Origin: Halomarina ordinaria
Lineage (GTDB): Archaea; Halobacteriota; Halobacteria; Halobacteriales; Haloarculaceae
NCBI RefSeq assembly: GCF_030553305.1
Contig: NZ_JARRAH010000001.1
Span: 2,666,001 to 2,730,000 of the forward strand
Direction: 5' to 3'
Length of the DNA: 64,000 nt
The translations under genes were made by a program, and so were the position numbers. Positions 1-8,158 of this stretch are shown here, piece by piece (positions within the stretch are counted from its first letter, which is position 1; every line of letters starts with the position of its first letter). The notes under the pieces are model-generated. The model was not told the origin of the DNA and searched no databases. It saw only the letters and a program-made list of their open reading frames with translations.

Positions 1-1
1 G

Positions 2-313
2 TCGACGAAGGTCGCCGTCTGGGACGGCGGCGAGTTGAGCGACTTCGACATCGAGACGGCCGAGTACGGCATGGACTTCACGAGCGAGGACCTCGCGGTC
101 GACGACGTGGCCGACGACTCGGCGGCCATCACCGAGGCGGTGCTGACCGGCGCGCGCGAGGACCGCTTCGCCGACGCCGTCGCCGTCAACGCCGCCGTGC
201 GCATCTTCGCCCGCGACGACGCCGACACGCTGGAGGAGGGTCTCGAGATGGCGCGCGCGGCCATCGACGACGGGAGCGCGGCCGAGACGCTGGAGCGCCT
301 GCGGGCGTTCTGA
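2..313 (+). CDS. trpD: Anthranilate phosphoribosyltransferase, C-terminal part (5' end outside window)
   Basis: The reading frame is open from base 2, so the gene starts upstream of the window; about 103 C-terminal residues are present. The segment VAVWDGG, then an acidic stretch, then an alanine-rich helix with VNAAVRIFAR and the closing LERLRAF follows the layout of the TrpD C-terminus, where an Asn in the VLNAA-type helix and a long final helix end the protein. TrpD transfers the phosphoribosyl group of PRPP to anthranilate in tryptophan synthesis. The assignment rests only on this tail; the catalytic glycine-rich and PRPP-binding motifs are off-window, so a TrpD-like paralogue is possible. 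Confidence 0.62.
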   Translation, partial: STKVAVWDGGELSDFDIETAEYGMDFTSEDLAVDDVADDSAAITEAVLTGAREDRFADAVAVNAAVRIFARDDADTLEEGLEMARAAIDDGSAAETLERLRAF

Positions 314-406
314 GGCCGCAGTAACTCGATTCCTGCGGGTTGAAGCCGGGATTTCGTCGGTTGCAAGCTACACTTACTAAAGGCCCCCCGACGTGTGCGT
401 GACCGC

Positions 407-778
407 ATGGAGCCAGCACCCATTCAGGCCGCAGGTATCGTCGGGAGCCTCATCAACTTCGTCGTGAGCCTGCTCATCGGCGGGCTCGGGATATACGTCG
501 GCGCGAAGGTACTGACCGGCGTCGAGGACTTCTCCAAGGCGGTCGTCACGGCGCTGGTCGGTGCTATCGCGTGGGCGATCTTCGGGTGGATTCCCATCGT
601 CGGCTTCCTCCTCGCGCTGGTCGCGTACCTCGCCGTCGTCAACTACCAGTACCCCGGCGGCTGGGTGAACGCCGTCGGCATCGCCCTGGTCGCCTGGCTG
701 GCGTCGCTCGTCGTCCTCCTGGTGCTCGGCGCCCTCGGCGTGGTCGCGTTCGACGCCCTCGGCGTCCCGGGCGTGTAG
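407..778 (+). CDS. Small haloarchaeal membrane protein
   Basis: A 123-residue, almost entirely hydrophobic protein with about four predicted membrane segments (roughly residues 10-30, 40-60, 62-80 and 88-115) separated by short Gly/Pro turns. The ATG at 407 is preferred over an upstream GTG at 395 because it gives a clean hydrophobic start (MEPAPIQAAG). I recognise it as the kind of small conserved membrane protein common in haloarchaea but cannot assign a function. It lies alone between trpD and a cyclophilin gene on the same strand with spacers of about 90 and 48 bp. Confidence 0.75.
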   Translation: MEPAPIQAAGIVGSLINFVVSLLIGGLGIYVGAKVLTGVEDFSKAVVTALVGAIAWAIFGWIPIVGFLLALVAYLAVVNYQYPGGWVNAVGIALVAWLASLVVLLVLGALGVVAFDALGVPGV

Positions 779-826
779 GCGCGCGCCCTCCAGTAGGGTT
801 TTCCCTCCGGGGACGCACCCTCGGGT

Positions 827-1357
827 ATGCACGAGAAGGAAAACGAGGACAACCCCGAGGCGGTGCTGCAGACGAACCACGGCGACATCCGACTCGAACT
901 GTTCGCCGAGCGCGCCCCGCGTACCGTCGAGAACTTCCTCGGCCTCGCCACCGGCTCCCAGGAGTGGGAGGACCCGGAGACGGGCGAGACGCGGTCCGAA
1001 CCCCTCTACGAGGACGTCGTCTTCCACCGCGTCATCGAGGGGTTCATGATTCAGGGCGGTGACCCGACGGGCACCGGCCGCGGCGGCCCCGGCTACCAGT
1101 TCGACGACGAGTTCCACGACGACCTGACCCACGACGCCGCCGGGACGCTCTCGATGGCCAACGCCGGGCCGAACACCAACGGCTCGCAGTTCTTCATCAC
1201 GCTCGACGCCACCCCCCACCTCGACGGCCGCCACTCCGTCTTCGGGCAGGTCATCGACGGGATGGACGTCGTCCGCGACATCGGCTCGCTCCCGACCGAC
1301 GCGCAGGACCGCCCCCAGGAGGACGCCCTCATCGAGGGTGTCCAGGTCTACCGGTAG
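827..1357 (+). CDS. Cyclophilin-type peptidyl-prolyl cis-trans isomerase
   Basis: This 176-residue protein has the full cyclophilin core: [14 protein letters not shown] with the catalytic Arg, the GTGRGGPGY loop, [10 protein letters not shown] and [11 protein letters not shown]. It catalyses cis-trans isomerisation of Xaa-Pro bonds and assists protein folding. No signal peptide or membrane segment is seen, so it should be cytoplasmic. Length and motif order match single-domain archaeal and bacterial cyclophilins. An acidic insertion after FLGLATG is the usual halophilic adaptation. Confidence 0.95.
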   Translation: MHEKENEDNPEAVLQTNHGDIRLELFAERAPRTVENFLGLATGSQEWEDPETGETRSEPLYEDVVFHRVIEGFMIQGGDPTGTGRGGPGYQFDDEFHDDLTHDAAGTLSMANAGPNTNGSQFFITLDATPHLDGRHSVFGQVIDGMDVVRDIGSLPTDAQDRPQEDALIEGVQVYR

Positions 1358-1447
1358 ACCCCTCCCGTCCTGTCACCGTGAGTGACAAGACTCATACCGT
1401 GTGAGCCGTGAGCCATCGGTACGGGAACGCACTGCACACCCCACGCC

Positions 1448-1663
1448 ATGACCGACCACCGCATCGACGACGCCGTCCCGAGCATCGCAGAGGAGGTGCA
1501 GTCGTGCCGCGACCGCGGCGTGCTGCTCCACCGCATCGTCCGCCCCCCGAACGCCCCCGAGGAGTGCACCCTCTACCCCGACGACGTCTCGGCCGCGGAA
1601 CTCCCGACGACGTGGCTGACCGCCAGCGAGGGGGCGTTCGTCTCGCTCGCGGACGCACGCTGA
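1448..1663 (+). CDS. Small conserved haloarchaeal protein (DUF7511-like)
   Basis: A 71-residue soluble protein. The C-terminal half (ECTLYP, then LPTTWLTASEGAFVSL) resembles a short domain found in many small haloarchaeal proteins that I associate with DUF7511; that name is from memory and unchecked. It has no transmembrane segment, and its two cysteines (residues 20 and 40) do not form a clear metal site. The stop lies 44 bp before the ferredoxin gene on the same strand, so co-transcription is possible. Function unknown. Confidence 0.65.
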   Translation: MTDHRIDDAVPSIAEEVQSCRDRGVLLHRIVRPPNAPEECTLYPDDVSAAELPTTWLTASEGAFVSLADAR

Positions 1664-1707
1664 CGGACACCGACAACGCCAAACCGCCGCCTTCCCAACC
1701 AACGGCA

Positions 1708-2046
1708 ATGGCAGAGGACGGCCCCGTCGACCCGAGCGCCATCGGGGAGCGCGACGCCCCACCGGTCGAGGAGAAGCCCTACAAGATAATCTTCGAGGCG
1801 AACAAGTGCATCGCCGCGGGCCGGTGCGCCGAGGTCTCGGCGAACTGGGAGATGGACCTCCTGAGCGGCATCGCGAAGCCCCTGACGTACTTCTTCGACG
1901 AGTCGGAACTGGAACACAACGTCCACGCGGCCGAGGTGTGCCCGGCGAAGAAGGACCGCGGCGTCATCCACGTCGTCGACCGCCGGACGAACGAGGAGAT
2001 AGCGCCCGACCCGCACGGCGACGGGACGCTGAGCGTCGACTGGTAG
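1708..2046 (+). CDS. Ferredoxin-like protein, single-cluster type
   Basis: A 112-residue acidic protein with a C-x5-C pair (CIAAGRC) and a later C-P (AEVCPAK), separated by a long insert that includes an aromatic-rich stretch. Three cysteines in the pattern C-x5-C...C-P match small ferredoxins carrying one 3Fe-4S (or incomplete 4Fe-4S) cluster, such as those that feed electrons to monooxygenases. The start at 1708 is chosen because the frame upstream has arginine-rich, non-halophilic composition. No redox partner gene is adjacent; the next element downstream is a tRNA gene. Confidence 0.8.
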   Translation: MAEDGPVDPSAIGERDAPPVEEKPYKIIFEANKCIAAGRCAEVSANWEMDLLSGIAKPLTYFFDESELEHNVHAAEVCPAKKDRGVIHVVDRRTNEEIAPDPHGDGTLSVDW

Positions 2047-2091
2047 GCGAACCGCAACGTCCTTGCCCTCGGCCGACCGACCGCGGAACGC

Positions 2092-2176
2092 GCGGGAGTG
2101 GCTGAGTCTGGCCAAAGGCGGCGGACTTAAGATCCGCTTCTGTAGAGATTCGGGGGTTCAAATCCTCCCTCCCGCA
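2092..2176 (+). tRNA. tRNA-Leu (anticodon UAA)
   Basis: An 85-nt class II tRNA. The acceptor arms GCGGGAG (2092-2098) and CTCCCGC (2169-2175) pair perfectly, with discriminator A2176. The anticodon stem GCGGA/TCCGC encloses the loop CTTAAGA with anticodon TAA at 2128-2130. A long variable arm follows, then a T arm with the loop TTCAAAT. The long variable arm and UAA anticodon identify leucine. CCA is not encoded. Copies of its 3' end lie downstream. Confidence 0.95.
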
Positions 2177-2487
2177 CTGCGTGTCGCGAACGGCCGAGAG
2201 CGACCGCAGTCGTCGAGGGATTCGAACGAACGAGCGAACAGCGTGAGCGAGTGGGGTTCAAATCCTCCCTCTCGCATTCGTCCGCGCGAGTGAACACGAG
2301 CGCGGAGAATCGGGTACTGTGGTTTGAATCAGTGAGCGACTGGAAGGAGCGAGGAGGGTTCGAATCCCTTCTCCCGGACTGTGCCGGCACCGAATCGAGC
2401 GGGCGCACTCGCTCGTGGCACGGTTTCGTCGCAAAAGCGCGTGGGCGCGAAGCGCCCGGTTCCGGTCGTGGGTCGTGCGGGCGTCGA
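2177..2487 (+). repeat. Degenerate tRNA 3'-end copies downstream of tRNA-Leu
   Basis: This 311-bp stretch has no credible gene. It holds two tRNA 3'-end remnants. The first, 2253-2276, matches the last 24 nt of the tRNA-Leu gene (2153-2176) at 23 positions. The second, 2356-2378, has a good T arm (AGGG, loop TTCGAAT, CCCT) followed by a pyrimidine-rich acceptor half but differs more. The three T loops start at 2157, 2257 and 2359, about 100 nt apart. GAGCGAAC-type low-complexity sequence fills the gaps. Such copies are what repeated integrase-mediated insertion at a tRNA 3' end, followed by element loss, would leave; no integrase is present. Confidence 0.7.
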
Positions 2488-3354
2488 CTACGGGGCGGCG
2501 TCCTCCGTCACGATGAGGTCGAACTCGGTGTCGGCCGGTTCGTCGTCGGGCGTGAGGTAGCCCGCGGCGAACGCGCTGTAGACGCCGCCGCCCTCGACGT
2601 CCACGGGGAAGGTGGCGACGACCTCGCCGTCGTTCTCCTCGGTGTCGGGGCGAATCTCGAGTTCGTAGGAGCCGCCGGGCACCTCGACGTACGCCGCGTC
2701 GCCGAACTCGACGCCGTCGAAGAGCGCCTCGCCGTCGGAGGCCGTCGTGATGTCGACCGCGCCGGCGTCGGGGGAGGCGTGGACCGCGCGCACGCGGGCC
2801 GTGTCGCTGCCCGGGGAGCTGTTGTCGTCCTCGAGGACTTCGAGGGCGAACGACTCGCCGTCGTCCGCGAGTTCGCCGACGGCCGCGAGGGTGTAGTCGG
2901 CGGCCGCGACCTCCTGTTCGCCCTCGAAGACCACCGTCTCGGGGTCGCCGGCGGCGGTTATCTCGAGGTCGTAGGTGTCGGGCGCGAGTTCGAGGTAGTC
3001 GCTCACCGTGCCGAAGGCGACGTCCTCGAGGACGGGGTCGCCCGCGACGTACACGTCGACGTTCGGCGCGTCCGGCGAGAGGTGGGCGACCCGGACGTTC
3101 GCCATCTCGCCCGCGTCGGTCTCGTTGCCCTCCTCGTCGGTCTCGTTACCCTCGCCGTCGGTCTCGTTGTCCATGCCGTCCGACTCGTTCCCCATGGACT
3201 CGTTGTCCATGCCGTCGGATTCGTTGTCGGTGTCGTTCGAGTCGTTCTCTCCCCCACCGCCGTTGCCGGCACAGCCAGCGAGGGCGGCCGTCGCCGCCGT
3301 CGCTCCAACTCCGAGCAGTACACGTCGTCGCGTCGTCACAGGTTCGTCCGTCAT
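2488..3354 (-). CDS. DUF4397 domain lipoprotein
   Basis: A 288-residue exported protein. The N-terminus has twin arginines in TTRRRVLLG, a hydrophobic stretch and the lipobox LAGC at about residues 25-28, so it is probably a Tat-exported, lipid-anchored surface protein. Residues 30-82 are a low-complexity linker of Asp, Glu, Asn, Gly, Ser and Met (short units such as NESDGMDNE). Two DUF4397-type repeats follow (about 84-185 and 186-280), each opening with VRVAHLSPDAP or VRAVHASPDAG and containing a Tyr-Xaa-Leu-Glu-Ile strand. DUF4397 is a beta-rich extracellular domain of unknown role. Confidence 0.9.
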   Translation of the reverse strand: MTDEPVTTRRRVLLGVGATAATAALAGCAGNGGGGENDSNDTDNESDGMDNESMGNESDGMDNETDGEGNETDEEGNETDAGEMANVRVAHLSPDAPNVDVYVAGDPVLEDVAFGTVSDYLELAPDTYDLEITAAGDPETVVFEGEQEVAAADYTLAAVGELADDGESFALEVLEDDNSSPGSDTARVRAVHASPDAGAVDITTASDGEALFDGVEFGDAAYVEVPGGSYELEIRPDTEENDGEVVATFPVDVEGGGVYSAFAAGYLTPDDEPADTEFDLIVTEDAAP

Positions 3355-3543
3355 CGGTCACCCTGAGAGACGACTGTCAGACGAATAACGACTTTCGTGA
3401 TTCGGACTAGAATCTCTCGAAGGTTCGTCGAAACTACTCTCGATGGGCGCCTCCGGGTCCGTCGGTGCTCGTCGCGCGTCGCGTCGCCGTCGTTCGTGCG
3501 TTTCGGTGGATTATTGCCGACGCCCGGTGCACTACGGACACGT

Positions 3544-3822
3544 ATGGAGGTGGTGCTCTGGCAGGTGCTCGCCGGGACGCGTGGGGCACCCAACCGGGCC
3601 CGCATCCTCCGGGCGCTCGACGAGCGCCCCCGCAACGCCAACCGGCTGGCCGAGGACCTCGACCTGGCGTACAACACCGTCAGACACCACCTCGCGGTCC
3701 TCGAACGGAACGGCATCGTCACCAGCGGCGACGAGGACTACGGCACGGTGTACCTGCCGAGTACGCGGGCGAGACAGCACTGGACGACCGTCGAGGACAT
3801 CATCGAACAGGTGGAGACGTGA
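3544..3822 (+). CDS. Winged-helix transcriptional regulator (ArsR/MarR-like)
   Basis: A 92-residue protein that is essentially one winged helix-turn-helix domain: RARILRALDERP, then NRLAEDLDLAYNTVRHHLAVLERNGIV as the recognition-helix region, then a wing (EDYGTVYLP). The start ATG at 3544 is preferred over earlier in-frame codons because the protein begins directly before the domain. No ligand-binding domain is visible. It lies 52 bp upstream of a small membrane-protein gene on the same strand, so the pair may be co-transcribed. The target is unknown. Confidence 0.85.
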   Translation: MEVVLWQVLAGTRGAPNRARILRALDERPRNANRLAEDLDLAYNTVRHHLAVLERNGIVTSGDEDYGTVYLPSTRARQHWTTVEDIIEQVET

Positions 3823-3874
3823 ACCGCGAGATATTACTCACCCGACGCGCTAACTCCGACAGAGAGGAACTCCG

Positions 3875-4156
3875 ATGGGACTGATGCTGGACGCGGCGCG
3901 CGTCGCGGCGGGAATCAACGTCGTGTTGTTACTCGTACTCATCAGTATCTGGGCCCGCAACTACCGCCTCGTCCGCTCCCGGCTGACGCTCGGGTCGATG
4001 GTGTTCGCCGGGTTCCTCCTCGCCGAGAACGCCGTCGCGCTCTACTACTACGTCGCCGGGCCGGTCATGCCCACGGCCGCCGTCCGCATCATGATGATAC
4101 TCCAGTTGCTGGAGGTCGTCGGTATCTCCGTGCTCGTCTACGTCACGTGGCAGTGA
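3875..4156 (+). CDS. Small three-helix membrane protein
   Basis: A 93-residue hydrophobic protein with about three membrane segments (residues 8-26, 38-60 and 70-91). The loop IWARNYRLVRSRLTLGSM carries positive charge. It follows the winged-helix regulator by 52 bp on the same strand. The pairing of a one-domain HTH protein with a protein of this type is familiar from haloarchaeal genomes, but no function is assigned. Confidence 0.75.
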   Translation: MGLMLDAARVAAGINVVLLLVLISIWARNYRLVRSRLTLGSMVFAGFLLAENAVALYYYVAGPVMPTAAVRIMMILQLLEVVGISVLVYVTWQ

Positions 4157-4193
4157 CCCCTCGAACGGCCCGAAGCGGGGACGGGTCCCCTCC

Positions 4194-5456
4194 TCAGGAC
4201 ATCGGGTCGTCCGTTATCGGGACGTTCCCCCGCGACCCCTGCGAGGAGTCGATGGCGTGGGGGCTGACGTCGAAGTCGAACACCTCCTTCGGGAGCGCCA
4301 GCGTCGCGCAGGCGTTCGGGACGTCCACGACCCCGCTCAGCCGACCCTCGACGGGGACGGTGCCGAGTATCATGTACGCCTGTTCGCCGCTGTAGCCGAA
4401 CTGCTTCAGGTACTCGATGGCGTCGAGACACGCCCGCCGGTAGGCGACGTGCGGGTCGATGTAGTGTTGCTCGCCGTCCTCGGTGACGGAGTAGCCCTCG
4501 AAGACGACGTACTCCGAGTAGTGCGGCCCGCGGTGGCCCGGTTCGAAGATGGGGTGGTCGACGCCCAGTTTGTCCATCCCGTCCTTGATGACGTTCACCT
4601 CGATGTCGAGGTAGCCCGCCATCTCGATGGCGCCGCAGAACGTGATTTCCCCGTCGCCCTGCGAGAAGTGGATGTCGCCCATCGAGAGCTTTCCGCCGTC
4701 GACGAACACCGGGAAGTACACCCGGGAGCCGATGGAGAGGTCCTTGATGTCGCAGTTGCCGCCGTTCTCCCTCGGCGGGACGGTGCGTGCGCCCTCCTCG
4801 GCGGCCGCCTCGGCCTCGTCGTCGTCCATCGTCCCCATCACCGCGCCGTCGGTCGTCGGCGGGTTGGCGACGGGCGGTTGTTCCTCGCCGGTCGGGTGGT
4901 TGGGCACGTCGCCGTGGTCGGTGTCCATCAGCGACTGCTCGCGGGCGTTCCACTCGTCGAGGAGGTCCTGGGACGGGGCGGTGCCGATGAGCCCCGGGTG
5001 GACCTTCCCCTCGAAGCGCACGTCCGGGATGTGCCGGGAGGTGGTCTCCGTCCCGTGGAGGTCCCAGATGGCCTTTCCGGCGTCCGGGAAGTGGTCGGTG
5101 AGGAACCCCCCGCCGTTCTGCTGGGAGAAGATTCCCGTGAAGCCGTACTCCCACCGCTCGTTGAGGACGCCGATGTCCAGCAGGTCGACGACCAGCAGGT
5201 CGCCCGGTTCGGCCCCCTCGACCTCGATGGGACCGGCGAGGTAGTGGACCTGCTGGAGTTCCACGTCGCGGACGTCGTTCGCGTTGTCGTCGTCGGATAT
5301 CTGCCCGCCCGTCCAGTCGAGACACTCGACGCGCATCCGGGTTCCGGGGTCGACGCTCACCGCCGCCGGTACGTCCGGGTGCCAGCGGTTGTGGACCGGC
5401 GTCGGTTGCTCGTCCGGGGGGCTGTCGAGGTCTATCTCTATCATCGTCTCTGGCAT
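4194..5456 (-). CDS. Acetamidase/formamidase family protein
   Basis: A 420-residue member of the FmdA/AmdA family, which hydrolyses short amides such as formamide to ammonia and the acid. The start MPETMIEIDLD at 5456 follows a GGTGA-like element and matches the usual family start; longer in-frame starts at 5483 and 5513 add an atypical leader. Features seen include GDLLVVDLLDIG, a C-terminal GDIHFSQGDGEITFCGAIE core typical of the family, and TVPVEGRLSGVVDVPNA near the end. The length is normal. It is soluble and cytoplasmic. No transporter or regulator for amides is adjacent. Confidence 0.9.
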   Translation of the reverse strand: MPETMIEIDLDSPPDEQPTPVHNRWHPDVPAAVSVDPGTRMRVECLDWTGGQISDDDNANDVRDVELQQVHYLAGPIEVEGAEPGDLLVVDLLDIGVLNERWEYGFTGIFSQQNGGGFLTDHFPDAGKAIWDLHGTETTSRHIPDVRFEGKVHPGLIGTAPSQDLLDEWNAREQSLMDTDHGDVPNHPTGEEQPPVANPPTTDGAVMGTMDDDEAEAAAEEGARTVPPRENGGNCDIKDLSIGSRVYFPVFVDGGKLSMGDIHFSQGDGEITFCGAIEMAGYLDIEVNVIKDGMDKLGVDHPIFEPGHRGPHYSEYVVFEGYSVTEDGEQHYIDPHVAYRRACLDAIEYLKQFGYSGEQAYMILGTVPVEGRLSGVVDVPNACATLALPKEVFDFDVSPHAIDSSQGSRGNVPITDDPMS

Positions 5457-5672
5457 GGTATCACCAGTGGTACCACTCACCATCACTCGACGTAAGTGTT
5501 GCTCGAACGTCACGGGGGGGCGAGAGTCGCCCGGTTCGGTGTCTCCCGGGGTGATGACAGTCGGAGGGGACGTGCGGGGTCGGAGCGGTGTCGGGTGGCC
5601 GACGGCGGCCTCCCTCCCGGCCGCCGCGCGCGACGCGGTGGGCTTTTGCCGCCGACGCGTCTACGACCACCG

Positions 5673-6194
5673 ATGACCGAGGAGCTACCGGAACGGGCCC
5701 GACGAGCCTTCGAGGCCCACGACGCGTACGCGGCGACCGACCGCGGCGACGCGTACCGACTCGACACCGTCTCGTTCGACGCGCTGGTCACGGCGACGGG
5801 GACCGACGACTGGGCGCTTCGTTACACGCTCACCGTCCGGGCCCCGACGCTCGACGCCGCCGTCGAGGAACCGGTCGGCCCGAACCTCCAGGAGGGGTGG
5901 CGCGACACGTACGAACTCCGCCTGGAGGACGCCCCCGGCTCCGTTCGCGCCGACGTCGACCTCGACGACCTGCACGTCGACGTCGAGGGCGAGGAGGTGG
6001 TCGCCACCTTCGTCTTCGCGTTCGGGAACGCGGAGCGCGCCCCGGCGGTGGCGAAGGCGCTCGCAGAGTACACGGAGGGGACCTACCTCGAGGGCGTCGT
6101 CCCGGGCTACACCTACCGCGACCCGGTCGCGGGGCTGCTCTCGCAGGCGCAGCAGGGCGAGGGGGACGGCCGCGGCGGGCCGATGCCGCTGTAG
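5673..6194 (+). CDS. Conserved haloarchaeal protein (DUF5813 type)
   Basis: A 173-residue acidic soluble protein. The opening MTEELPERARRAFEAHDAY and the central beta-rich segment (LVTATGTDDWALRYTLTV) match the haloarchaeal family I know as DUF5813; the family number is from memory. The start at 5673 is chosen because upstream in-frame sequence is arginine-rich and of non-halophilic composition. The protein ends with a flexible Gln/Gly tail. Its stop codon directly abuts the stop of the convergent TrkA-type gene (6194/6195). Function unknown. Confidence 0.75.
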   Translation: MTEELPERARRAFEAHDAYAATDRGDAYRLDTVSFDALVTATGTDDWALRYTLTVRAPTLDAAVEEPVGPNLQEGWRDTYELRLEDAPGSVRADVDLDDLHVDVEGEEVVATFVFAFGNAERAPAVAKALAEYTEGTYLEGVVPGYTYRDPVAGLLSQAQQGEGDGRGGPMPL

Positions 6195-6866
6195 TCAGGC
6201 CGGCGCCGCCGTCGGCCCGACGATGAGTTCGCGCACGTCCGCCATCGAGTCGAAGTCGGCGATGACGATGACGCGGTCGCCGCGTTCGAGCGAGTGGTCG
6301 TCGCCCGGGAGCGAGACGGCCTCCCCGTGCTTGCCGAAGCCGAGGAGGCGGGCGTTCGACGGCAGTTCGAGTTCCGAGAGGGAGTAGCCGTGCATCGGTG
6401 CGCGCTCCGTGACCGTCAACTCGACGAGCTGGACGTTCTGTGCCACGTCGGCGATGGCCCGGATGCTCCCCCCCATGAGGGCGTTCTTCGCCGCGATGGC
6501 GCCGAGGCGCTCGGGGTAGACCACCTCGTCGACGTCGGAGGCGTACTTGCCGAGGACGTACTCGCGGTAGTCGTTGTCGACGCGCAACACCGTCCGACAG
6601 CCGTGGCTCTTCGCTATCATGCACGCGACGAGGTTGGCGGTCACGTCGCCTGAGAGCGCCCCGAGGCCGTCGACCTCCTCCAGCCCCATCGACAGGAGGT
6701 CCTCCTCGTTCGCACCGTCGCCCTCGACGACGTCGAACGCCTCGGAGCGAACCCCCTCGATGACCTGCGGGTCCCGCTCGATGACCGTCACGTCGTGGCC
6801 CTCTTCCTCGAGCACGCGGGCGGTCCGCCGACCGACTCGTCCTGCACCGACGATAACAAACCGCAT
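6195..6866 (-). CDS. TrkA-type NAD-binding potassium channel/transporter regulator
   Basis: A 223-residue protein made of a TrkA-N (RCK) Rossmann domain (residues 1-125; VGAGRVG dinucleotide loop and acidic VIERD at the end of strand 2, as in NAD binders) and a TrkA-C domain (about 140-220). Such proteins sit on the cytoplasmic face of Trk/Ktr K+ transporters or K+ channels and gate them in response to nucleotides. No K+-channel or TrkH gene is next to it, so its membrane partner must be encoded elsewhere. Length is normal for a single RCK unit. Confidence 0.9.
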   Translation of the reverse strand: MRFVIVGAGRVGRRTARVLEEEGHDVTVIERDPQVIEGVRSEAFDVVEGDGANEEDLLSMGLEEVDGLGALSGDVTANLVACMIAKSHGCRTVLRVDNDYREYVLGKYASDVDEVVYPERLGAIAAKNALMGGSIRAIADVAQNVQLVELTVTERAPMHGYSLSELELPSNARLLGFGKHGEAVSLPGDDHSLERGDRVIVIADFDSMADVRELIVGPTAAPA

Positions 6867-6960
6867 GGACGTGCCTACGCGAACCCGTCACAATAACCTT
6901 ACCCCTCACCCGAACGCCGGCCAGCGAAAACCATTGCCCGTCGCGGCTCGTAGCGCTCGT

Positions 6961-7278
6961 ATGGAGACCGATGGAAGCGCGACGGACGAGGACGGGAGAG
7001 ACGAGAGCGAGACGGTCCGCGTGTGGCTCGTCGAGCGGACGTACTCCGACGACGAACAGAACCTCATCATCCTGACGTACGCCACGCCCGACGGCACCCG
7101 GGAGTTCAGGAAGGAGCGCGCGCTGACGAGTTTCACCGGCGACCACCGCGAGACGCGCGCCGCGCTCTCCGTCTCGCTCGACGACACCGCGACCGTCGAC
7201 GACGCCGAGACCCGCGAGCGCTACGCCGCGGAGGTCGACCGACTGTCGGCCACCCACGACCCGACGGACGCCGTCTGA
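6961..7278 (+). CDS. Conserved hypothetical haloarchaeal protein
   Basis: A 105-residue very acidic soluble protein. The start at 6961 is chosen because residues upstream in frame look like non-coding translation. The core (VRVWLVERTYSDDEQNLIILTYATPDG followed by FRKERAL) looks like a small alpha/beta domain, and the last 50 residues are Asp/Arg-rich and probably helical. No cysteine, membrane segment or known motif is visible. It stands between trkA (divergent) and a TrmB regulator on the same strand 44 bp downstream. I do not recognise the family. Confidence 0.7.
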   Translation: METDGSATDEDGRDESETVRVWLVERTYSDDEQNLIILTYATPDGTREFRKERALTSFTGDHRETRAALSVSLDDTATVDDAETRERYAAEVDRLSATHDPTDAV

Positions 7279-7322
7279 CGCCGGACCGGGGAGCCTAAAC
7301 GGGCCGGCGCGGTACGGCGCGC

Positions 7323-8078
7323 ATGGACCAACAGGCGGCCGTCGACGCCCTCGAACGCCTCGGCCTCTCGACGTACGAGGCGAAGGTGTTCATCGCGCTC
7401 GTCTCGCTCGGCGTCGGGTCGGCGAGCGACGTCGCACACGTCGTGGACGTCCCCCGCTCGCAGGTGTACGGCGCGGCCGACCGCCTCGAACGACACGGCC
7501 TCGTCGACAGCCGGCAGTCCTCGCCCATCCAGTACCGCCCCGTCGACCTGTCCGAGGCGCGCGACCGACTCCGGCGGCGCTTCGAGCGCGACCTGGACAC
7601 CGCCTTCGAGTACCTCGACGACGTCCACGAGGCGGCCGACCCGGCCGAGGAACAGGAGGGCGTCTGGACGGTCGAGGGGAGCGAGGCCGTCACCGGTCGT
7701 CTCGAACGGCTCCTCGCGGAGGCGTCCGCCTCGGCGCTGTTCACGACCGGTGACGCCCCGCTGGCCGACGAACGAACCGTCGCGGCGCTCGCGGAGGCGG
7801 CCGAGCGCGGCGTCGGCGTCACCGTCCTCAGCGCCTCCCAGGCGGTCCTCGACCGTTTCGACGACCGGGTGGCGACCCGTCACCTCCCGGACCTCGGCGA
7901 CTGGGAGGGCGAGGGGGGCCGCCTCCTGCTGGTCGACGGGCGGTCGGTGCTGCTGAGCGTCGGTGGAGCCGACGCGTCGAGCCCCGCCGGGGAGACGGCC
8001 ATCTGGAGCGCCGACACGGCGTTCGCGGCCGTCTTCGTCCGCCTCGTGGAGGGACGCCTCGGGGACTACGTCGCGTAG
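7323..8078 (+). CDS. TrmB-family transcriptional regulator
   Basis: A 251-residue protein. Residues 1-80 are a TrmB winged helix: AALERLGLSTYEAKVFIAL-like start, then SDVAHVVDVPRSQVYGAADRLERHGLV and a short wing. Residues 80-105 form a helical dimerisation segment, and the rest is a PLD-like regulatory domain (TGRLERLLAEA ... GVGVTVLSAS ... LLVDGRSVLLS). Haloarchaeal TrmB-type regulators include sugar- and metabolism-responsive factors, but the ligand here cannot be inferred. The next gene, a small membrane protein, is 80 bp downstream on the same strand. Confidence 0.88.
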   Translation: MDQQAAVDALERLGLSTYEAKVFIALVSLGVGSASDVAHVVDVPRSQVYGAADRLERHGLVDSRQSSPIQYRPVDLSEARDRLRRRFERDLDTAFEYLDDVHEAADPAEEQEGVWTVEGSEAVTGRLERLLAEASASALFTTGDAPLADERTVAALAEAAERGVGVTVLSASQAVLDRFDDRVATRHLPDLGDWEGEGGRLLLVDGRSVLLSVGGADASSPAGETAIWSADTAFAAVFVRLVEGRLGDYVA

Positions 8079-8158
8079 GGGCGCCGGTGCCGGGTCGGCG
8101 CCGCTCCCGCCCCGCCGGAAGGCGACACCCCAAAGAGGGCCGCGCCCCAACCGTCGCT

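Noticed and set aside
2127-2408. A 93-residue minus-strand frame with RDSNPP and EGGFEPP stretches
   Set aside because: These peptides are the well-known artefact of translating the antisense of tRNA T arms. They led to the tRNA-remnant finding instead.
2488-3354. Internal repeats in the DUF4397 lipoprotein linker as a mobile or phase-variable repeat
   Set aside because: The Asn/Glu/Asp/Gly/Ser/Met units are imperfect and in frame; they look like an ordinary low-complexity linker of a halophilic surface protein.
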